Below are positions 1-7,222 of a DNA stretch of 24,756 nucleotides, in pieces. Under the pieces are notes generated by a model. It ran no database searches. It saw nothing but the letters and a program-made list of their open reading frames with translations, and had not been told where the DNA came from. Origin of the DNA: Methylomonas sp. (GTDB lineage Bacteria; Pseudomonadota; Gammaproteobacteria; Methylococcales; Methylomonadaceae); assembly GCF_023228165.1 (NCBI RefSeq), contig NZ_JALOBS010000050.1, forward strand, positions 1-24,756, in the 5' to 3' direction. The stretch's first letter is position 1, and every line of letters begins with the position of its first letter. The position numbers were made by a program, and so were the translations under genes.

Positions 1-708
1 GACGGCGGCCAATGCGGATTCATCCAGGGTGTCATGACCGCTGGAGCGCTGAATCGTCACTTGCAAGGCTTTACCATCCGCCCCGACATACACTCGCAGC
101 AACACCGTGCCTTGCCAATGCCGTTGTCGTGCCGTCAGCGGATACTCGGGCTTGGGGTTGTTCAAATAGGCCGCATTGCTATCCGCCGGCACATAAGTGT
201 CATTGCGCGGTGCGGCCAGCACATTGTGATTTAACGCCTGCGGCGCGGCAGCGGTTGGCGGAGCCGCTGCAACCGGTTCCGGTTCCACGGTTTTGCGCTC
301 CTCAACCTGCTTAACCAAACGTTCCGACGGCTTAGGCTTAGGCTTGGGTTTGACTTTGGGCTTATCCAGCTTGGGCGGCGCTATGGGTTTTGGCGGTTGC
401 GGCGGTGCAATCGGTTGATTCACTACGGGCGACGGCGGTGCCGACAACTCCATGGAGATCATCGGCAACGGTGCGGCCGCCGAAAACGGCAGTGGTGCCG
501 GTCGGGAGGCATACCAGAACAACAAACAGCCGTGCAATAAAGCCGCGACCAGCACAGATGAAGCTACTGCCAGCGAACGCCGATAGCGGTTGCTGGGCAT
601 CGAAGCCGACACCAAAAACGGCTGTGGATCGGGTAAGCCTTGCGCCGTTTGGATAAACGAATGCTGGGTAACCGACAGACCTGCCGTTTGCGTGATCGAA
701 TGCCACAT
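1..708 (-). CDS. tonB: TonB energy-transducer protein, C-terminus cut by window edge
   Basis: Couples the inner-membrane proton-motive force to outer-membrane receptors such as the one at 3584-6103. The frame runs from ATG at 706-708 to the left edge (236 codons). Residues 1-43 are cytoplasmic, ending RYRR; a membrane anchor follows at about 44-67. Next comes a Pro/Lys-rich periplasm-spanning segment (about 90-135, repeated PK and PP pairs), then a TonB C-terminal domain with NPKPEYP, a GTVLLRVYV strand and SSGHDTLDESAL just before the edge. Comparison with the family suggests only about 20-30 residues are missing. The N-terminal cytoplasmic extension is longer than in E. coli TonB but common in such paralogues. 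It starts 8 nt after the upstream small gene, with only a weak Shine-Dalgarno, so translational coupling is likely. I saw no ExbB/ExbD here. Confidence 0.92.
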   Translation of the reverse strand, partial: MWHSITQTAGLSVTQHSFIQTAQGLPDPQPFLVSASMPSNRYRRSLAVASSVLVAALLHGCLLFWYASRPAPLPFSAAAPLPMISMELSAPPSPVVNQPIAPPQPPKPIAPPKLDKPKVKPKPKPKPSERLVKQVEERKTVEPEPVAAAPPTAAAPQALNHNVLAAPRNDTYVPADSNAAYLNNPKPEYPLTARQRHWQGTVLLRVYVGADGKALQVTIQRSSGHDTLDESALAAV

Positions 709-716
709 AGCTGAGG

Positions 717-1034
717 TCACCGTCCCCTCGTCAAACTAAGATTGGGCGTGTCCGTGTCCTGCGTGGCGTTACGATGGGCGGTCAGGCGCTCAATCGGACT
801 TAAGGCTTTGCCATTCAGACGAATACCGTGAGCCGATAGCGACAGCCGGCTTTCCAGTTGTTGCATTTGCTGTTGCAACACTTCCTGATTACGCAAGATT
901 AACTGGATCTGCTCTTGCAGAAACTCAAAGTGAATTTGGAAATAACGCACCGCCGGAAATACTTCGGCAGCTTTTTCAGCAGGTACCACCATCGGCGGAT
1001 CGAGCCTGGATTTCTTGCGGGATTTACTTAACAT
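717..1034 (-). CDS. Small coiled-coil protein upstream of tonB, function unknown
   Basis: A 105-residue protein of unrecognised family. It has a basic start (MLSKSRKKSR), then a Gln/Leu/Glu-rich heptad stretch at about residues 30-70 (FEFLQEQIQLILRNQEVL and QQMQQLESRL), predicted to form a coiled coil. The tail is polar, and no signal peptide or membrane segment is visible. A strong Shine-Dalgarno (AAGGAAGG) sits about 9 nt upstream of the ATG. It ends 8 nt before tonB on the same strand, so the two are almost certainly co-transcribed; by position it may assist TonB-dependent uptake, but nothing in the sequence gives a mechanism. It would directly follow the PepSY gene if the TA group at 1167-2214 were removed. 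Confidence 0.8.
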   Translation of the reverse strand: MLSKSRKKSRLDPPMVVPAEKAAEVFPAVRYFQIHFEFLQEQIQLILRNQEVLQQQMQQLESRLSLSAHGIRLNGKALSPIERLTAHRNATQDTDTPNLSLTRGR

Positions 1035-1166
1035 GCGACTTTTCCTTCCTTAGTACTCGTTATGGTTTATGGGAATAGCACTCCGCGGGCTGAGCAACCG
1101 ACGCCCCTTAATAATGTGGTTAATAAAATTAATGACGAAATCCGCCTGACATTCCCAAAGCTAACG

Positions 1167-1194
1167 TTGTCTTTATACGACATTGCCGTATAAT
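1167..1194 (+). promoter_or_regulatory. Promoter and palindromic operator of the higB2/higA2-like TA module
   Basis: A -35 TTGTCT (1167-1172) and a perfect -10 TATAAT (1189-1194) are separated by 16 nt. A 21-bp palindrome, TTATACG-7 nt-CGTATAA (1173-1193), fills the spacer and overlaps the -10, as expected for autorepression by an antitoxin. Only seven bases separate the -10 from the toxin ATG at 1202, so transcription would begin at or within a base or two of the start codon (leaderless mRNA). Confidence 0.75.
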
Positions 1195-1201
1195 TCGGCG
1201 C

Positions 1202-1525
1202 ATGTATACCCTTATCGAACTGCCGATTTTCAGCAGTTTTGCCGCTGATTATTTTACCGATGCCGAACTGGCCGACGTACAAATAACGCTTGCCAAAACC
1301 CCAACCTTGGGCGATGTCGTGCCGGGAACGCATGGCGTGCGTAAGTTGCGCTGGTCTCGTCAAGGCACAGGCAAACGTGGCGGTGTGCGCATCCTGTATT
1401 AGTTTCAAGATGTCCAAGGCCGGATTTGGCTGTTGACGGTATACGCTAAAAGTGCGCGCGAGAATATCGCCGCTTCCACCTTGAACGCTTTGCGGGAGAT
1501 TGCCGACCATGCCGATATTAACTGA
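1202..1525 (+). pseudogene. HigB2-type (RelE superfamily) toxin interrupted by an in-frame TAG
   Basis: Codons 1-66 encode a typical HigB2-like mRNA-interferase start: YFTDAELADVQ, then TPTLGDVVPGTHGVRKLRWS and GKRGGVRILY. Codon 67 is TAG (1400-1402). The same frame continues without further interruption for 40 codons (FQDVQGRIWLLTVYAKSARE and onward) to TGA at 1523-1525, giving the usual family length of 107. Relatives such as Vibrio HigB2 have Tyr-Tyr-Phe here, so the stop sits where the second Tyr is expected, one substitution from TAT or TAC. The truncated product lacks the last core strands and is probably inactive. The frame's end overlaps the antitoxin start by 17 nt, the usual toxin-first arrangement. 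Amber suppression is possible but unsupported. Confidence 0.88.
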
Positions 1526-1847
1526 AGCCGAACTACTGGCACGCGATGCCGAACGCGACTTGAATGCGGAATTACTGGAAGCCGCACAACAAATGCGTGA
1601 TGGGCAACTTGGACGGGTGTGTGTGGTAACCCGCGATAAGCGAGTCGTAGAATCCCCTGTAGCGAAAATTCGCGTCAGTACAAAACTGTCCCAAGCCAAA
1701 TTTGCCGCTTTGATGGGTATTTCCGTGCGTACCTTGCAAGACTGGGAACAAGGCCGCCGCTCACCGTCAGGCGCCGCCAAAACCTTGTTACGCGTTGCCG
1801 AAAAACATCCAGACATCTTGTTAGAAACCATTGAGCCTATCCTGTAA
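1509..1847 (+). CDS. HigA2-type Xre-family antitoxin
   Basis: A 112-residue DNA-binding antitoxin for the broken toxin upstream. Its N-terminal half (LTEAELLARDAERDLNAELL) is the presumed toxin-binding region. Residues about 55-105 form an Xre-type helix-turn-helix: KLSQAKFAALMGISVRTLQD followed by WEQGRRSPSGAAKTLL, the signature of the HigA2 group. ATG 1509 is chosen because GGGAG lies about 10 nt upstream and it overlaps the toxin reading frame by 17 nt; a TTG three codons earlier is less likely. It probably represses the promoter at 1167-1194. With the toxin truncated it is effectively an orphan antitoxin and may persist as a local regulator or as protection against related toxins. Confidence 0.87.
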   Translation: MPILTEAELLARDAERDLNAELLEAAQQMRDGQLGRVCVVTRDKRVVESPVAKIRVSTKLSQAKFAALMGISVRTLQDWEQGRRSPSGAAKTLLRVAEKHPDILLETIEPIL

Positions 1848-1905
1848 TTCAATCAGCAAAATCGGCGTACAGAAGTTCAAGCGGGTCTTCAAAAGGCGGT
1901 GCAAC

Positions 1906-2214
1906 GTGGACATAGAAAAAATAGCGCAAGCCATAGAGGCCGATGCCGGCATGCCCTTGGACGAACTTAGACAAAGCCTAGCGGAAATGCAGGTCGGTGT
2001 CGGCCGAGTGCATACCCCGGAGCAAATCCTGCTACGAACTGCACGCCATGAAACCGGTTTGTCGCAACAAGCGTTTGCCGATCTGATCAATACCCCGGTT
2101 GCCACCTTGCGCGATTGGGAACAGGGCCGCTTCTCACCCTCCGGCGCGGTGCAATGCTTGCTAAAGCTCATTTGCAAGCATCCCGAGTGGCTGAAAGAGT
2201 TGGAAACACACTAA
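1906..2214 (+). CDS. Second, orphan Xre-family antitoxin-like regulator
   Basis: About 102 residues from a GTG start. The N-terminal part reads DIEKIAQAIEADAGMPLDEL, typical of stand-alone HigA-like regulators. Residues about 45-90 carry TPEQILLRTARHETGLSQQA and then a helix-turn-helix ending TPVATLRDWEQGRFSPSGA. The WEQGR-SPSGA block is shared with the antitoxin just upstream. GTG 1906 is preferred because AAGGCGGTG lies 8-10 nt upstream; the frame stays open further upstream, but those codons do not resemble the family. No toxin gene lies beside it: the 58 nt between the two antitoxins are too short. It may be co-transcribed from the upstream TA promoter. Its TAA overlaps the convergent PepSY stop codon by 4 nt. 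Confidence 0.8.
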   Translation: MDIEKIAQAIEADAGMPLDELRQSLAEMQVGVGRVHTPEQILLRTARHETGLSQQAFADLINTPVATLRDWEQGRFSPSGAVQCLLKLICKHPEWLKELETH

Positions 2215-3470
2215 CGCGATTCATAAGCTGTCGATTGTTTCGCTTGATGCAACTTTGCAGCGCGGCGTTTTTGTAGCCAGCGTAAAATGCCCGTCACATA
2301 CAAAACCAGCGGCGCGAAACCCATCACACACCACAAAATACGGCCAACAAGCCCGAAGGCTTCGCCGCTGTGTAACGGCCACAACACATTCAAAAACGTT
2401 TCACCGGCGGTAAATTGATTAGGATCTTGCACGGCTAATACTTTGCCGTTGTATTGATCGATCCATACCTTACTGCGCGCCCATCGGTGATTAGCCTCGT
2501 CTGATTGCCTTTTGGAGATACTATAAACACCCGTACTACCGTCCGGTGTTGTTACTCCACGCAAGGCCGCCTCGGGAAAAATCTTGTCTGCAATGGAAAC
2601 AGCGCGCGCTATCGAAAGAGTCGGCGCATCCTTTATGACCTGAGATTTTACATCGGGTTCTTCTAAATGCTTTTCCTTGACGGCTGAAAAACTACGTATC
2701 AACGGTTTGATGTAATCCGCATAACTGAACGAGAACCCGGTAAACGCTAAAATCAGTAAAATAATTGAACTGTAAAAGCCCGTGGTTTTATGCAAATCAA
2801 AATAAAACCGTTCCGGGCTTGCGCCCCGCTTGATGGCCACTGATTTTATAAATTTCCCCCAGCGCGGCCACCATAGATAAAGCCCTGTCAACGCGGAAAT
2901 AAACATAAATAAGCCGAAAAAGCAGACCGTATTAAAGCCAAATCGCCCGATCTTCACACCTAATCTAGCCGTCAGCAAACTGGCATGGATTTGGTAGATT
3001 GCGGTCCATAACGTGCGCCCCCAATAACTTTCCGAGATTATTTTTCCGCTGTAAGGATCGACCAACACACGGAAAGGCGCATAAAGTTCATCAGCTGTTT
3101 CTTCAGGCTTTGGATATTCCACCCAGACATAATCGTTGCCGTAACCCGGCATCAACAATGACCATTTGCCTTTTTTTTCCGGGTGAGCGGCTTTAACGGT
3201 TTGCATAATGTCATCCAAGGAACGCATCTGTGCATTGGCTTGAATAGCAACTGGCGGCAAACCTAGCTCCTCCAGTTCATGATTGAAAACATTAAAAGCA
3301 CCGGTTACTCCGAGAATGACAAAGAATAAGCCTACCGTCAGGGCAACATACAAATGCACCGTTAGCCAAAAACCGCGAAAATGCCGATACCATTGTGAAG
3401 TTTTATAACGGTTTTCATTCATCAACTGTGGCAATATTTCTTGTAAAGCCATATCTTCATGCTCGATCAT
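2211..3470 (-). CDS. PepSY-associated membrane protein of the iron-uptake locus
   Basis: A 419-residue inner-membrane protein of the PepSY/PiuB-like family that often accompanies TonB-dependent siderophore receptors; some relatives are implicated in ferric-siderophore reduction, but the substrate cannot be read here. Four membrane segments lie at about 36-60, 178-202, 230-252 and 378-402. Two periplasmic PepSY-type modules contain FRVLVDPYSGKII (about 133-145) and KVWIDQYNGKVLAV (after about residue 330). Histidines near the helices (H39, H63, H162, H227 in LHKTTG) could bind haem or metal. Start ATG 3470 follows AGGTAGA; an internal ATG five codons in is an alternative. It follows the receptor gene by about 115 nt on the same strand, with a hairpin-rich repeat between. 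Its stop overlaps a convergent antitoxin gene. Confidence 0.88.
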   Translation of the reverse strand: MIEHEDMALQEILPQLMNENRYKTSQWYRHFRGFWLTVHLYVALTVGLFFVILGVTGAFNVFNHELEELGLPPVAIQANAQMRSLDDIMQTVKAAHPEKKGKWSLLMPGYGNDYVWVEYPKPEETADELYAPFRVLVDPYSGKIISESYWGRTLWTAIYQIHASLLTARLGVKIGRFGFNTVCFFGLFMFISALTGLYLWWPRWGKFIKSVAIKRGASPERFYFDLHKTTGFYSSIILLILAFTGFSFSYADYIKPLIRSFSAVKEKHLEEPDVKSQVIKDAPTLSIARAVSIADKIFPEAALRGVTTPDGSTGVYSISKRQSDEANHRWARSKVWIDQYNGKVLAVQDPNQFTAGETFLNVLWPLHSGEAFGLVGRILWCVMGFAPLVLYVTGILRWLQKRRAAKLHQAKQSTAYESR

Positions 3471-3498
3471 TTTTTATCTACCTGTTTACGCATAGTTT

Positions 3499-3580
3499 GG
3501 TAGGGTGGGCAGGTTTTTTTGCCCATCGTTTACATCGCCAATTTGTTCCGCGTGGACAGAAAAGCGTTGCCCATCCTACC
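3499..3580. repeat. Interspersed palindromic repeat between receptor and PepSY genes
   Basis: Left arm GGTAGGGTGGGCA (3499-3511) and right arm TGCCCATCCTACC (3568-3580) are inverted repeats with one mismatch in 13. An inner GGGCA/TGCCC pair (3507-3511 and 3520-3524) forms a second small hairpin. Elements with GTAGGGTGGGCA ends are frequent short intergenic repeats in several gammaproteobacteria (from memory, not searched). It begins 3 nt past the receptor stop codon, inside the presumed transcript, where it could terminate or protect mRNA and lower PepSY expression relative to the receptor. Confidence 0.8.
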
Positions 3581-3583
3581 GGG

Positions 3584-6103
3584 CTAAAATTCCAAGCGTA
3601 TCGAACCCATTGCTGTCAACGGTGCACCAGGGTAAATGCCGACGCGCGGCGGTGCGTTTTGAAACGGATCGGTGGATTCGTAATAGGTTTTGTCCAGCAG
3701 ATTGCGGATATTGAATTGCACGGTCAGCTGCTTACCTCCCCCGATTGGGTAGTGGTAAGCCGTAAAAGCATCCAGGCGGGCATACCCCGGTAACACAAAG
3801 GTATTATCGTTATCGCCTTGTCGCTGCCCGACGGCGAACACGCCCACGCCGAATTGCCACCCGTTGAGCGGCTCGTAATGGCGAATATCGTACTTGAGCC
3901 ACAAACTGCCGGAATGTTCAGGAACGTTGTTCAGGCGATTGCCCTGAAGACCGGAAAAATCTTTGGTGATGCGGGCATCGGTAAAGGCATAGTTGCCGAC
4001 GATACTGAGTTCATCTGTAATCTGACCAGTCATATCTAGCTCGATCCCTTGGCTACGGGCTTTGCCGATAGCCGCGCTAGCAAAAGGATCGGGGCTGTTA
4101 AAATCCCGAGTCATCAAGTTTTCTTTGGTTAGATGGTAATAAGCTAACGTTGTAGTCAGTCGCTGATCGAAAAATTCGGTCTTCAAACCCGCTTCAAATT
4201 GTTCGCCGATTTCCGGGTTGATCGTTGTACCAGCGGAAGTCACACCATTGTTTGCGCCGAACGAAGTAGTCCAGTTGCCATAGACACTAACCCATGTCCA
4301 GGGTTGATAAAGAAGCCCTACCCGTGGGCTAAAACCTTCATCTCTACGGGAGGGCAAGGCGGCATCGGCAGCGCTAGATGAATTACCTATGCCTAACCCT
4401 GTTCTCGCCCAGTCGTAGCGACCGCCCCCCAGGATATGAACTTTGTCCCAGAGGGTAATGTGATCCTGGAAATACACCCCATACCAATCATCCCTGAACA
4501 GGTAATTATTAGCACCGCCATCGGAAGGCGTTGCCAGGGCATTGGCATAATAGGAAGGATCGATTCCATACACCGGATTATAAATATCGATTTCCAAACC
4601 GGGCACGGGATTCTGGTAGTCCCCATAGAATTCATAGGTACCGACTGCCCGTAAATAATCTAAGCCAACCAAGGTTTGATGGTTGACTCCCCATAAATCA
4701 AATTTTCCGGTCAAATCTAGATTAGTCGTATAAGTTTCATTATTGGATGTTTGGGAAAATATATTCCGAGAATAAGTGCGATTACCCGTACTCGGATCTA
4801 AAAACTGCGTTACCGTAAACCCATTAGCGGGTTTGACAGAAGTGTTTTTATCATAAACAAAGGAAGCCAGAAACCGGTTACGTAATGTCCAATTTTCATT
4901 AATTGCATGGGTTAAATTGAAGCCGAGATTCACCTTGGAGTTCGTATCTACCGGGTCGTTGGGGTCAATGAAGGATCGGCTAACCGGGATAGGTGCCGGT
5001 CGATTGCCGATTGCGAACAAGCCTCTGTCAACCTGGTAGTCCTCGTGCAATGCTTCCAAGTCCAAGGATATTTCGGTGGCATCGCTGGGCCGCCAGGTTA
5101 AAGACGGATTCACCAGAACCCGATCATTAAAATTAAAATCCCGAAACGATTTATTGTTTTGATAAGAACCAGTAAAACGATAGCTTAACGATTTATCATC
5201 CGTAATCGCATCGGTCGCATCCCATTCGGTCCGATAAAAATCGTAAGAGCCAAAACGCTGTTCCACTGAATGATAGGCTTCATCCCGAGGTTTTTTGGTG
5301 ACCAGGTTGATTAAGCCGCCAGGCTCGATACGGCCAAACAATACCGCAGCAGGGCCTTTAAGCACTTCGACGCGCTCCAGATTGGCGGAATCAAATTGAG
5401 CGCCTTCGCCGATACCCAGGCCGTTGGCGACCAGACCATTACGATAAATCCGGCCGTTCCTGAAGCCACGGACGATATAACCGTTGCTCAGGCCCAAAGA
5501 CGATTGCGGACGTATGCTGCTGACGTTTTCCAGCGCATCTTTGATGGTTGTGGCTTTTTGATCGTTCATCACGACTCGTGGTACCACCTGTATCGACACT
5601 GGTGTGTCGAAGATCGGCGTATCGGTTTTGGTAGCAGTAGTGCTGTTAGTGACGGTGTAGCTTTTGTTATAAGGATCATTCTCATCATAAACCGCCTGTC
5701 CCGTAACCTTCACCGCCGGCAAAGTCGATGCCGCATCGCTTCCAGATTCTGCAACCTTGATCGCTACCGAATTGTCAGCCGTGATGGTATACGTCAAACC
5801 GCTGCCCGCCAGGAGTTTTCTAAAACCTTCTTCGACGGTGTACTCGCCATCCAATCCCTTGCTGGTTTTGCCGTCGGTTAATTTGGATTCACCGGTAAAC
5901 AGAATGCCGGCATCACGCGCAAACTGGCTAAGTGCTTGTCCCAAGGAACCGCCGCTGATGTGGTAGCTTTTCCTGTTGGTAGTTTCTTCACCATGGGCTG
6001 CGACTGAAGCGGTCAGCGCTGAAGCCAATAGAATTCCCTGTATAGCGTGGCTCAAGCGGGATGGACGAGAACCCGGATTGCAGCGGCGGTGTGTGTGTGA
6101 CAT
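3584..6103 (-). CDS. TonB-dependent siderophore receptor with STN signalling domain
   Basis: An outer-membrane receptor of the FecA/FpvA transducer class, 839 residues. A signal peptide covers about residues 1-37 (LLASALTASVAAHG). An STN domain follows at about 45-115 (ISGGSLGQALSQFARDAGIL), which contacts a FecR-type protein. A TonB-box-like stretch (about 130-140, LPAVKVTG) leads into the plug (about 165-290, with DTPVSIQVVP, YIVRGFRNG, ERVEVLKGPAAVLFGR and GGLINLVTKKP). The 22-strand barrel continues to the C-terminal Phe (GSIRLEF). Conserved barrel motifs (EQFEAGLKTEF and FNIRNLLDKTYY) identify the siderophore-receptor group. GGAG lies 8-9 nt before the ATG. The sigma/anti-sigma pair at 7613-9097 would normally sit directly upstream; a TA group now intervenes. 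The transported compound cannot be inferred. Confidence 0.95.
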   Translation of the reverse strand: MSHTHRRCNPGSRPSRLSHAIQGILLASALTASVAAHGEETTNRKSYHISGGSLGQALSQFARDAGILFTGESKLTDGKTSKGLDGEYTVEEGFRKLLAGSGLTYTITADNSVAIKVAESGSDAASTLPAVKVTGQAVYDENDPYNKSYTVTNSTTATKTDTPIFDTPVSIQVVPRVVMNDQKATTIKDALENVSSIRPQSSLGLSNGYIVRGFRNGRIYRNGLVANGLGIGEGAQFDSANLERVEVLKGPAAVLFGRIEPGGLINLVTKKPRDEAYHSVEQRFGSYDFYRTEWDATDAITDDKSLSYRFTGSYQNNKSFRDFNFNDRVLVNPSLTWRPSDATEISLDLEALHEDYQVDRGLFAIGNRPAPIPVSRSFIDPNDPVDTNSKVNLGFNLTHAINENWTLRNRFLASFVYDKNTSVKPANGFTVTQFLDPSTGNRTYSRNIFSQTSNNETYTTNLDLTGKFDLWGVNHQTLVGLDYLRAVGTYEFYGDYQNPVPGLEIDIYNPVYGIDPSYYANALATPSDGGANNYLFRDDWYGVYFQDHITLWDKVHILGGGRYDWARTGLGIGNSSSAADAALPSRRDEGFSPRVGLLYQPWTWVSVYGNWTTSFGANNGVTSAGTTINPEIGEQFEAGLKTEFFDQRLTTTLAYYHLTKENLMTRDFNSPDPFASAAIGKARSQGIELDMTGQITDELSIVGNYAFTDARITKDFSGLQGNRLNNVPEHSGSLWLKYDIRHYEPLNGWQFGVGVFAVGQRQGDNDNTFVLPGYARLDAFTAYHYPIGGGKQLTVQFNIRNLLDKTYYESTDPFQNAPPRVGIYPGAPLTAMGSIRLEF

Positions 6104-6335
6104 CGGTTTTTCTCCATGTGTGGTGTTTTCATTAGCTAATACAAACGAGCGTGGAAAAACCGGAACTGCAAATTGAAGAAAATTTAATTAATTTTTTACC
6201 TGCTTGTTTTTAAATGACAAATAATTCGGTTTTTTTAAGTAACAATGCCCTTGGCGACTCAGTGTCGAGCACTGCCTACAATTTTTCCATCCGCTTGATC
6301 GGCGATGCCGAGATGCTTTCGAGCTTTTGTGATAC

Positions 6336-6355
6336 ATTGATTACACGTATTCAAT
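6336..6355 (+). promoter_or_regulatory. Palindrome upstream of relBE, probable autoregulatory operator
   Basis: ATTGA (6336-6340) and TCAAT (6351-6355) form a 20-bp interrupted palindrome 23 nt before the relB-like ATG. Ribbon-helix-helix antitoxins usually bind such sites over their own promoter. I could not choose a convincing -35/-10 pair. The remaining upstream stretch (6104-6335), between this site and the divergent receptor gene, must carry the receptor promoter, but no clear ECF or Fur site stands out. Confidence 0.4.
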
Positions 6356-6378
6356 AGTTGACGTAAAGGGGATTAGAT

Positions 6379-6606
6379 ATGGCTACCTCAATAAGACTTT
6401 CTCCGGAAATTGAACAACGGCTTGATTATTTGGCCGGCCAAACAGGGCGTACGAAGGCATTTTATTTACGAGAAATCATCGAAAAAGGATTGAATGATAT
6501 GGAAGATTATTACTTGGCCGCCGGCGTGTTGGAACGCGTTCGCAAAGGTGAAGAACGCGTTTATTCATTAGATGAGGTGGAGAACGCGCTTGGCGTGGCG
6601 GATTGA
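6379..6606 (+). CDS. relB: RelB-type ribbon-helix-helix antitoxin
   Basis: A 75-residue antitoxin. The N-terminal strand and two helices (MATSIRLSPEIEQRLDYLAG and GRTKAFYLREIIEKGL) form a ribbon-helix-helix DNA-binding domain. The C-terminal tail (EDYYLAAGVLERVRKGEERV, SLDEVENALG) is the toxin-neutralising region usual for this group. AAGGGG about 9 nt upstream of the ATG is a good Shine-Dalgarno, in contrast to the two leaderless HigB-type genes nearby. Its 3' end overlaps the toxin gene. It probably binds the palindrome at 6336-6355. Length and sequence are as expected, so the antitoxin appears intact. Confidence 0.9.
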   Translation: MATSIRLSPEIEQRLDYLAGQTGRTKAFYLREIIEKGLNDMEDYYLAAGVLERVRKGEERVYSLDEVENALGVAD

Positions 6607-6856
6607 ACTGTCAGAGACGGCAAATAAGCAACTGGCGAAACTCGATAAGACGGAAGCGAGGCGTATCACGAAATTTTTGCGAGAGCGTTTGGCTGTTACC
6701 GACAATCCACGCACTGTAGGCAAGGCTTTATCCGGTCCGCTTGGCGGTTTGTGGCGTTATCGAGTGGGCGACTATCGATTGATTTGTGAAATTCAGGACG
6801 GCGTGCTGTGCGTTTTGGTATTGAAGATCGGTAATCGTCGAGAAGTTTACAAGTGA
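6590..6856 (+). CDS. relE: RelE-type toxin (translation-dependent mRNA interferase family)
   Basis: An 88-residue toxin of the RelE/ParE fold, expected to inhibit translation when freed from its antitoxin. The family pattern runs WRIELSETANKQLAKLDK, then ARRITKFLRERL, DNPRTVGKAL, GLWRYRVGDYRLICEI and VLKIGNRREVYK; the Arg/Tyr-rich strands and closing RxEVYK are conserved in active members. I prefer the TTG at 6590, giving the family-typical MAWRIEL start and overlapping the antitoxin stop by 17 nt; an in-frame ATG at 6572 would add six residues. Translational coupling to relB is expected. It is the only toxin of the three in this window with an uninterrupted frame. It converges on higA, with about 50 nt between them. 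Confidence 0.88.
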   Translation: MAWRIELSETANKQLAKLDKTEARRITKFLRERLAVTDNPRTVGKALSGPLGGLWRYRVGDYRLICEIQDGVLCVLVLKIGNRREVYK

Positions 6857-6907
6857 GATCGGCAGCACGTGCAATGACTATATTGGTCGCATTTAAGCTG
6901 TGGGTGG

Positions 6908-7210
6908 TCAAGCAGCGACGTGCGGAAAAATCTCGCGCTCTATGGTTTCCTGGGTGTTTTGTTGCGCCAAACGCAATTCGTACGCTGTCTGCAAGTTCAA
7001 CCAGGATTGCGCATCGCCGCCGAAATACCGGGCCAAACGTAATGCGGTATCGGGACTAATCGCGCGGCGTTCCTTAACAATTTCATGCAAGCGTGTTGAA
7101 GGTACACGCAGGGCATTGGCAAGTGCATTGACGCTCAAACCCAGAGGTATTAAAAAATCTTCGCGCAGAATTTCGCCAGGGTGGATAGGACGCATTCGGT
7201 TTTCTATCAT
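6908..7210 (-). CDS. higA: HigA-type Xre-family antitoxin
   Basis: A 100-residue antitoxin with the HigA signature: MRPIHPGEILREDFLIPLGL, then a helix-turn-helix (SVNALANALRVPSTRLHEIV) and RRAISPDTALRLARYFGGDA. Family members bind their own promoter and neutralise HigB. The start at 7210 is preferred over the ATG five codons downstream because GGAG lies 8-10 nt before it, immediately after the toxin stop codon. The gap to the toxin frame is 12 nt, the usual toxin-first order. The gene itself looks intact, but its toxin partner carries a nonsense codon, so it is a solitary antitoxin unless the stop is read through. Confidence 0.92.
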   Translation of the reverse strand: MIENRMRPIHPGEILREDFLIPLGLSVNALANALRVPSTRLHEIVKERRAISPDTALRLARYFGGDAQSWLNLQTAYELRLAQQNTQETIEREIFPHVAA

Positions 7211-7222
7211 GTGAAGTTCTCC

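Noticed and set aside
1067..1852. Long minus-strand open reading frame opposite the first TA module
   Set aside because: It lies antisense to a recognisable toxin and antitoxin, its product has no family-like motifs, and it has no convincing start.
1848..1905. Remnant of a toxin C-terminus between the two antitoxins
   Set aside because: One frame reads NQQNRRTEVQAGLQKAVQRG, but it is too short and lacks any conserved toxin motif.
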